Below, in pieces: positions 50,883 to 64,000 of a DNA stretch of 64,000 nt. Position 1 is the stretch's first letter; the number at the start of each line of letters is the position of its first letter. The position numbers were made by a program, and so were the translations under genes. The notes below the pieces were generated by a model. The model did no database searches, was not told the origin of the DNA, and worked only from the letters and a program-made list of their open reading frames with translations. The DNA is from Bedellia somnulentella. Its lineage: Eukaryota > Arthropoda > Insecta > Lepidoptera > Bedelliidae. The stretch spans positions 5,456,001-5,520,000 of the forward strand of contig OY755184.1 of NCBI GenBank assembly GCA_963576735.1, read 5' to 3'.

Positions 50883-51370
50883 ATTATACCAAAAGTTAAG
50901 CAAATCTACCAGGCAGTCAAAAATGAGACATTGGAATAAATAAATAGATCACATAGTTTTAAGTTATCTTCGGCTTTACAAGTCTCGCCAATCGGTTAGA
51001 CTGGGTTAGACTTGAATATTATTGTCCATTTTCTGCACTAATTTTATTTTCGCAATGTGACAGAACCACTGACCTCCATTATATGTACTATGAAAAAACG
51101 ACCATAAAACTAAAACGAAAGGTCAAACTGCTAAGTGTTGTACCTCTTTTGAAACAGCATTAAGCCAGCATTTTTTTAAAGTACAGGGTTACTTTTCCGT
51201 GATACTTTTTTTTTCACAGAGTGCTCTTAAAGTTTGAAATATTTTTTTGTAACGCTTCAAAATTAACGGAAAAACATTAATTGCTCGTTAAATTTGGTAC
51301 CAAGGGCTGCAATACTTTTTTTTTGTATTGATACATTATCCAGTCATAATACAAAACCTTTTGTTTTATT
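50883..51370. other. unassigned stretch
   Basis: AT-rich with T-runs; no gene or repeat recognised. Confidence 0.35.
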
Positions 51371-51371
51371 C

Positions 51372-52545
51372 ATTTACATACATACATACATATTCTCACG
51401 CCGTTAGTTCCCATTGGCGTAGGCAGAGACTATCGATCGCCACTTTGTACGATCCTGGCAAACCTCTCTAGCTTCATTCACATCCATCAATCTTTTCATA
51501 CATGCTCTTTTATTCTTCGTACTTCGGACACCTGCCTTTTTGAGCACATTTTCTATTTGATCTAAATGTGTCCTTCGAGGTCGTCCTCTACTAACATTAC
51601 CTTCCACATTTGCTCCATAGATCTCTTTCACCACTTTACTGTCATCCATCCTCTCTATGTGCCCAAACCATCTCAACATTCCTTTTTCTATCTTACTTAC
51701 AATATCATCTTTTACACCACACCTTTCACGAATCACATCATTCCTCACACGATCACATAACCTTACATTACAAACTTTTCTGAGGGATCTCATTTCTACT
51801 GCATTCACTCTGCTTTCATGCTTCTTCTGCCACACCTAACATTCACTGCCATACATAAGCGCAGGAACAAGGACAGCATCATGCACAGCCATTCGGGCCT
51901 TTTCGGACACGGATTGACTAGACATGAGACTATCCAGTGCTCCATTTACCGCATTACCCTTTTTTACTCTTCTTTCAATGTCTTCATCACACTTTCCATC
52001 CCTAGTAAACAAACTTCCCAGTTCCCAGATATACGAACTCTTTCACTTGTTCCACTTTCTTACCATTGTTCTCAATCACGCATTCAGTCATATTCTCCTC
52101 TCTCTCGAAAACCATGCTTTTGGTTGTATCCACATTCACTCTCATTCCTTTTCTTTCAAACGACGCACATGTAATATTCATCATCTCTTGCAACTCTTCA
52201 ACCGACGATGCAAGTAACACTTGATCATCAGCATATAAGAGGCATTTGATGACGAATCCACCCATTCTCAGTCCATAATCACTTTCACGCAGCTCTATCA
52301 GACAGTCATCCATGAACAAGTTGAAGAGCCACGGAGAAGCTACACATCCCTGTCGGACACCCATAGAGATACCGAATCAGTCTGTGTTTTCCCCGTTTAT
52401 TCTTATACATGCACAAGAATCCTCATAGAGTGATACCAATGCACGTATAAGTTGGCTCCCCAAGCCGAACTTGGATAACACCTCCCACAAATACTTCCCT
52501 ATCATACGCCTTCTCTAAATCTATGAAGGAGCAATACACTTTTAT
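51372..52545 (-). mobile_element. RTE-type LINE copy 4, 5'-truncated
   Basis: The minus strand reads FIDLEKAYDR near the truncated 5' end, then GVRQGCVASPWLFNLFMDDC, LLYADDQVLLASSVEE, then RVRNDVIRERCGVKDDIVSK and LRWFGHIERMDDSKVVKEIY, ending with the 'actcacgccgttagttccca' 3' block. A duplicated 'cttcccag' near 52015-52025 and a stop at 51838 break the frame. All four long RTE copies lack the endonuclease. Confidence 0.88.
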
Positions 52546-53766
52546 TCACAATTTTATTCATTTCTATCAAAAAAAATATTTATGAATGAAATTGTCAAAA
52601 ATCTCGGCATATTAAATAAAAAAATCAAATATATCATATTTTTTTGTGCAGTGAAGTTATGGTCATGCTGTAGAAAGATTTTCTGTTGGAAATAGCCTCC
52701 TTAATCTCCCCTATTCGTTTGATCCACGACTTTTGGGCCACTCTGTATAAGTACCATATAAGCACCATATAAGTACGCTGGACCACAGATTACAATGCTG
52801 GACTAATGATACGTATTAAAATGACAACTATTTATTGCCGATTTGAAGCGCCCCCAATGAGGGGGAAAGGAACTAAATCTGACGTAAACTGCAAATTGGC
52901 CAGTGCTTTTTTACCTTATAGCGTAATATGTCTATGGTTTTTATAATAAAAAAATATTTAATAGTGTTGTGACCATGCTGTGAAATTCAGTTTCGATAAA
53001 ACTTACCGATTACCTTACCGACAGATAATTAAACATAGACAATCTTGTAATTAACAGGTTTCTAACTTTGGAATTATGGCTGAAAAGTATTAATAAGTCT
53101 AGTTCACGTCCAAAACAATATGATTACATATGCTCAAAACTACTTTACTGACGTCTGTTTTAATATGCATAGCATAAGCACGCACTTTGAGAAGGTGAAA
53201 AACTTTATTTTGTTTGTACTTAATATAATAAATAATAAAATTGTGTTTATTTTCTATAAATACCTCACCTAATCTATTTATTGCATTGTCACGGGCAAGT
53301 GAAACGGATAGCAGCTCATTAAGTACTGAAGTTGAAGTTTTATATTTATTAAAAAACGTTCCCTATTTATGTTGGATCTAGCTAGATATACATAAATTAC
53401 CCACATTTCCCGGCTTCGGCTAATCCTACGATTACTCAATCCTTGGTTAGTCATAGTATTAGCGATCAATTGAATTAGTTAATACATTAGCCATGATTTA
53501 TGCATTAAGAGTAATAGAATCCATTCCTTTAAGTAAAAGCTTTTATCGATATATTTCATCTTACCGTCCGTCCCATCTTTTCATCAGTTCCTTACCCTCT
53601 CACAGCTGGCGTAAGCGCCACAATGGCGAAAATCAAATTGCCTCAACATGTCACGGCCTATAATTTGTCCAGCGTACTTACATAGTATAATGGAGGTCAG
53701 TGGACAGAACCCTTCTGTTGAAGTATCGTGATCATATTGAGTAACTTATCTCTACACTGTTATCTA
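52546..53766. other. unassigned stretch
   Basis: 'cacgacttttgggccactctg' near 52717-52740 resembles Tc1/mariner-type element ends, but no partner end was found. No gene supported. Confidence 0.35.
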
Positions 53767-54365
53767 TCTATACATATAATAAATCTGTAGAGAGGTAAAC
53801 TCTGTACATTAAATATATTTCAAAATTGATTGATACTGATACCAAAAATGCAATCAGTAAAATTTCTGTCTGTCTGTCTGTCGCTTTGTATGTTCCTTAT
53901 GGAAACAAAAACTGCTCGACGGATTTTAACGAAACTTGGTACAATTATTCTTCATAGTCCTGGGCAGGTTATAGAATAATTTTCGGCAAAGTAGTGAAGG
54001 GGGATTTTGGGAAAACGGGAGAAGTTACAATTTTTTATGCTTCTGTCGCGTGTGCATGGTTAAAGTTACATAGAAATCACGTGTGAAGGAAATATCATAC
54101 ATAAATTTGTTTAATAAATATTCCGCATCAGCATATGTCTATAGTTTATGGTTAACTCACAATAACACGTGTAACTCCTGATAGCTTAGCAGTTTGGAGC
54201 ATTCAGCTTATATTTGTTTACACTTACGTTTATAGTACTCTCACTCATCCCTTATTTAAAACAATGAACATTATTACCAATTGAATAAAAAAAAGAATCA
54301 TAGAAATCGGTATAGAAACACCAAAATTATGCATGCAAAATAATAAACATAACATAATAACATAA

Positions 54366-54515
54366 CATAAACGTTCACGCCGAATGTCTCCGAAGGGGTT
54401 GGTAGAGGTACTAATACTTCTGAACATCACGTGACATTGCCACCTGGTGTTCAGAGTACCCACGTTTTGCATGGAAAGTGTACTCACGTGATAGGGGGCA
54501 GGCCTATCGCCGTGA
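54366..54515 (-). repeat. SINE-A 3' fragment with (AACAT) tail
   Basis: 'cgttcacgccgaatgtctcc' to 'gggggcaggcctatcgccgt', preceded by 'cataacataataacataaca', the simple 3' tail of the family on this strand. Confidence 0.8.
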
Positions 54516-54647
54516 AAAATAATAGTCCTAACCAAATCTTTACTAATTTACTTATTTCATACTAGATGGCGCCAGTAGCACGCATCCTACTTCGCGATAG
54601 GTTTTTAGATTGTTATAAATACTTGATAGCGTTTTACTCAACTTTAA

Positions 54648-55302
54648 CCTTTAGAACGCCCAAGGACGGATCCGTCCATACCCCAATCCTTTGCCTAAGG
54701 ACGTATCCGTCCAAGGAGGAATCATTTTAGTTTTAGTTAATTTTAAATCTTATTTATATGACAGGATAGTTGAAATCACTTTAAAGTAATAAAGAATGAG
54801 TCCATTGACCATAAACAACATTCGCACCTACATTCACCTATACAAATTTTCGGACTAAACTTCATTCAAATCTTGCATTATTCAAACGGTCGTGAGCTAA
54901 CGAAGTGTTTTTACTTTATTTTATAAGTTACGTGTTATAAATTATCCTTATTTTAGCATAACTTCTTTGTTTTGTTATTCAAAAATGTAACAAAAATGAG
55001 TTAGGACGAAAATAAACAAAACTGAACATAAAATTGAGCATATTTCTCAGTCAGGGTCACTTTTAGGTAATTTTTTTTCTGAAAGGTAGACAATCTAAAT
55101 AAAGCATATAATGTCCATATATTTTATTACAAATCATAGTTTACCTATCTAACTTTACATTTCAATCGCTAAACTATACTAACTAAATAAATAATAAGTA
55201 ATTTACATCAATGTTCTATACCCGTCCGAACACGGTCATAGTGCCGATATTTCCCGGCAGACGACAGTAACAAATAGGAAGGTACTGTCAGCCTACGAAA
55301 GG
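54648..55302. mobile_element. piggyBac-type MITE (655 bp)
   Basis: CCTTTAGAACGCC at the left and, inverted, CCTTTCGTAGGCTG at the right, flanked by TTAA on both sides (54644-54647, 55303-55306). TTAA duplication with CC(T/C)-ends is the piggyBac rule. Near the left end are the perfect 14-bp palindrome GGACGGATCCGTCC (54665-54678) and a near copy GGACGTATCCGTCC (54699-54712). No coding. Confidence 0.85.
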
Positions 55303-55626
55303 TTAAATCTCCCAACTCATTTTGAAAATCAGCTTATTTGTGGAAACACTGAACAATTCATAAAAGCGCTTTCAAAATCACAAAGAGCTGTGAATGAAGA
55401 AATCTCAGATATTTTTTAAAACTACGCTACCCGTGCGAAGCTGGGCCGATCCACTAGTTATAAATATATTAATATTTACTAAACGGTAATATTGGTAAAT
55501 ACTAAGCAAAAATTGCATCAAACGTTATTTACTCTGTTCGGTTAAATAAATTTCAAGCGCCATCCGTTTTGTAGTTTTTATATTATTATTTTGTAGTTTT
55601 TATATTACTCAAAGTTATTGAGGAGA

Positions 55627-55692
55627 GGGACCAGACGTGGTGGTCTATGGACACACAAATTTGTGTCCTCCTTTAGGCGCTCGTCTGGTCCC
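55627..55692. repeat. hairpin 5' of the enolase gene
   Basis: GGGACCAGACG (55627-55637) pairs with CGTCTGGTCCC (55682-55692). Between them is the perfect palindrome ACACAAATTTGTGT (55653-55666). It lies roughly 200-250 bases before the likely enolase transcription start. Confidence 0.85.
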
Positions 55693-55864
55693 TGGTATCT
55701 TGAAAAATATATGGTTTAAAGGTGGCTCATTGCAAATACAAAAGAACTGGACTATATAGTCGTGTTCATCCATTCTTTAAAAAAAATATATGTCAAGTTG
55801 ACATTAGTGACTGACAGTGATAACGTCGCTCAATGTCGCTCATCTCTCTCTCTCTCTCGCAGTC

Positions 55865-55986
55865 ACCTTGGGAGTTTTCACAAAGGTCAAATCGGTCAAT
55901 ATATTGCAGTTTGCAGCGGCTTGTGAAAAACTAACCAAAGTTTCCGCACAATTATCTCAAGTCACCTTCATTTTTCTCTAAAGAAA
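55865..55986 (+). promoter_or_regulatory. Eno: enolase non-coding first exon (5' UTR), start approximate
   Basis: A consensus donor GTAAGTAA stands at 55987; the matching acceptor TTTCAG is at 56389-56394, 18 bases before the ATG. The 5' limit is not visible; a CT run at 55844-55860 and 'gcagtcacc' lie near the likely start. No TATA box at a convincing distance, as expected for a housekeeping gene. Confidence 0.5.
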
Positions 55987-56412
55987 GTAAGTAAATCATT
56001 ATTATTGCAAATTTATAAAATGCGGTTGTATGAACAAAAGCCTAAAGAAAGATATTTCTCTTTATGTAACCAGATCCAGTACAGTTTCCGATTGTTTCCA
56101 AAATAGTTTTTACAGTGAATAATTAAAAAAAGTTTGTAGTATTTAATACTTAGGTTGTCATATATAGCTTTAAGACACACTCATTTTGGATTTAAATAGT
56201 CAATGTCCTTGTAAAAATATTATTCAGAACTAGGGGTTGCAAATTTTTCATGTATATTTCGTTTCATCCAAAGATCTGTATTTACTACATTTTGTTTTGT
56301 GTAAACGTGTTTGATATTTTCTTTTTTAATTTCAACAACTAAAAATATAGAAATCCTATATTATTCATACATGTATTAATTAATATAATTTCAGCTTTCC
56401 AGAGCATTCAAA

Positions 56413-63039
<6,627 letters not shown>

Positions 63040-63147
63040 ACGGAACGTATGCGGATGTAGAATGAGATTCTGTAACATGTTATTGTTGTATGTTGATTGT
63101 TTAAGCTAAATTTTAAATCGTATTTATTTTTAGCAATGGTATGTGCT

Positions 63148-63153
63148 AATAAA
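63148..63153 (+). terminator. Eno: enolase polyadenylation signal AATAAA
   Basis: 109 bases after the stop codon, in 'gtgctaataaagacattt'. Cleavage is expected about 15-25 bases later. Confidence 0.8.
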
Positions 63154-63221
63154 GACATTTAATGGAATTATTCGTATGTGTATTTTTTTTGTATTCCCAA
63201 ATCTGATAAATATACCCAAAA

Positions 63222-63974
63222 GGGCCGTTAAAATATTACGTAAGCACTATGGAGGGTAGGGGGGGCTTTGTATTGCTTATTTTGGATGGCATGGGGGTAG
63301 GGGAGTTTAGATGATGATTACGTCATCGGTAGTTATTTTACAACCAATGTCGAACATGCAAAACGTGTGGTCTGTATCATGCTTCCATCAAGTTACTAAA
63401 TCGTCACATCGAGAAAATTCATATAAAAGTAAACACGGATGTTAACGGTGAGAGAAAACACCATAAGGATACCCACATAGCTAAGTTGTACTTAGTCAAG
63501 TGACAGTGTATTCATACAAAACGGCGATAGGCCTGCCCCTTATTCAGATATATGCGGCGTGAATGCTTGAGTTGAGTTGAGAACGTTCCAAAATCGGATG
63601 AGAGTGTGCATACTTGCAACACTGACCAGTAATCCAATGCCATCGAAAACTAATAATCATGGATTTGAATTTAAAATGTGTACCAAAAATTTAAAATAAG
63701 TCAGTTAAGTTTGTAAGATTCTAATATTCTTGAGTAAGGGACAAAAAATCTTGTATCAGTTTCTTATGTCAAATCTAATCTCTATCCTAAATTATTTCCT
63801 AATTTTTAAAATTATAATAACAACATATATAATAATAATATACAAAAATGATTAAAAAATGTTTACGTAAGCATAGGGGAGGGGGTAAGAGATTTACTTA
63901 CTTTTGCTGACAAGGGGGAGGGGGGGGGGTAAATAGTTGTAATAAATCTGCTTACGTAATATTTGAACGGCACC
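63222..63974. mobile_element. 753-bp G-rich TIR element downstream of enolase
   Basis: GGGCCGTTAAAATATTACGT at the left and, inverted, GGTGCCGTTCAAATATTACG at the right, both going on AAGCA. Subterminal G-runs lie at 63250-63270, 63286-63303 and 63875-63931. An extra 'tttacgtaagcataggggag' lies at 63862. A SINE-A copy is nested at 63440-63575. No coding; the target duplication is unclear (AAAG on the right, AAAG overlapping the first G on the left). Confidence 0.7.
63440..63575 (+). repeat. SINE-A copy, internally deleted
   Basis: 'gttaacggtgagagaaaaca', 'aaacggcgataggcctgccc' joined directly to 'ttcagatatatgcggcgtga'. The middle third of the family is absent. Confidence 0.75.
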
Positions 63975-64000
63975 AAAGTCGCAAGCTCAAAATGATGGGT

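Larger units (their letters stand above)
53767..55457 (+). mobile_element. Helitron-H copy 4, with two nested insertions
   Basis: Starts TCTATACATATAATAAATCTG after A and ends GCCGATCCACTAG before T. A SINE-A fragment (54366-54515) and a piggyBac-type MITE (54648-55302) are inserted. Without them it is about 0.9 kb, as in the other copies. Confidence 0.85.

Noticed and set aside
52717..52745. Single end of a Tc1/mariner-like element ('gggccactctgtata')
   Set aside because: No inverted partner was found within a few kilobases, so an element cannot be supported.

Overview
This window is eukaryotic, from an AT-rich insect genome that is almost certainly lepidopteran. Three things point there: GT-AG introns in metazoan housekeeping and receptor genes, LEP1-type Helitrons with the ..TC/CTAG-T ends typical of moths and butterflies, and dense SINE, RTE, maT-mariner and MITE content. 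No species can be named from the sequence alone. There are no operons, CRISPR arrays or rRNA. Much of the track of short open frames is background or transposon debris.

Three host genes are visible. (1) The last two visible coding exons of an ankyrin-repeat protein lie on the plus strand at 1151-1821; the gene starts outside the window. (2) A complete Methuselah-like family B-type GPCR lies on the minus strand. Its eight coding exons run from 35251 down to 9469, and splice in frame to 522 aa with signal peptide, ten-cysteine ectodomain and seven transmembrane segments. Its 25.8 kb is mostly introns filled with nested mobile elements. (3) A complete enolase gene lies on the plus strand: a non-coding first exon ending near 55986, seven coding exons from 56413 to 63039, 433 aa, all catalytic residues present, polyadenylation signal at 63148.

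Everything else that can be recognised is mobile DNA. 1-9 kb holds two SINE families, a 1.7-kb terminal-inverted-repeat (TIR) element inserted in a SINE with a 9-bp target duplication, and a Jockey/CR1-like LINE whose reverse-transcriptase segment is tandemly triplicated in near-identical 591-bp units. 9.5-35 kb is the GPCR gene. Intron 6 carries a SINE/MITE/Helitron nest and an RTE retrotransposon split by a 2.4-kb CCCAACTA-ended element; intron 1 carries another RTE copy split by the same MITE family, a Harbinger-like MITE and more SINEs. 37.2-43.0 kb is a 5.8-kb DNA transposon with about 30-bp TIRs, about a dozen copies of a subterminal motif, and two minus-strand genes (560 aa, probably intact, and a frameshifted ~145 aa). 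I cannot assign it to a superfamily and think it is the most interesting object here. 43.5-46.1 kb is a maT-type (DD37D) mariner split by a LINE. 47-55.5 kb holds SINEs, MITEs, an RTE copy and a Helitron that itself contains a piggyBac-type MITE. The enolase introns carry two fold-back MITEs, one Helitron and several SINEs, and a G-rich TIR element lies downstream.

Names used below: SINE-B is a ~244-bp SINE whose 3' end resembles the RTE 3' end; SINE-A is a tRNA-headed SINE; Helitron-H is a ~0.9-1.0-kb non-autonomous Helitron present in five copies. These are labels of convenience, not database names.
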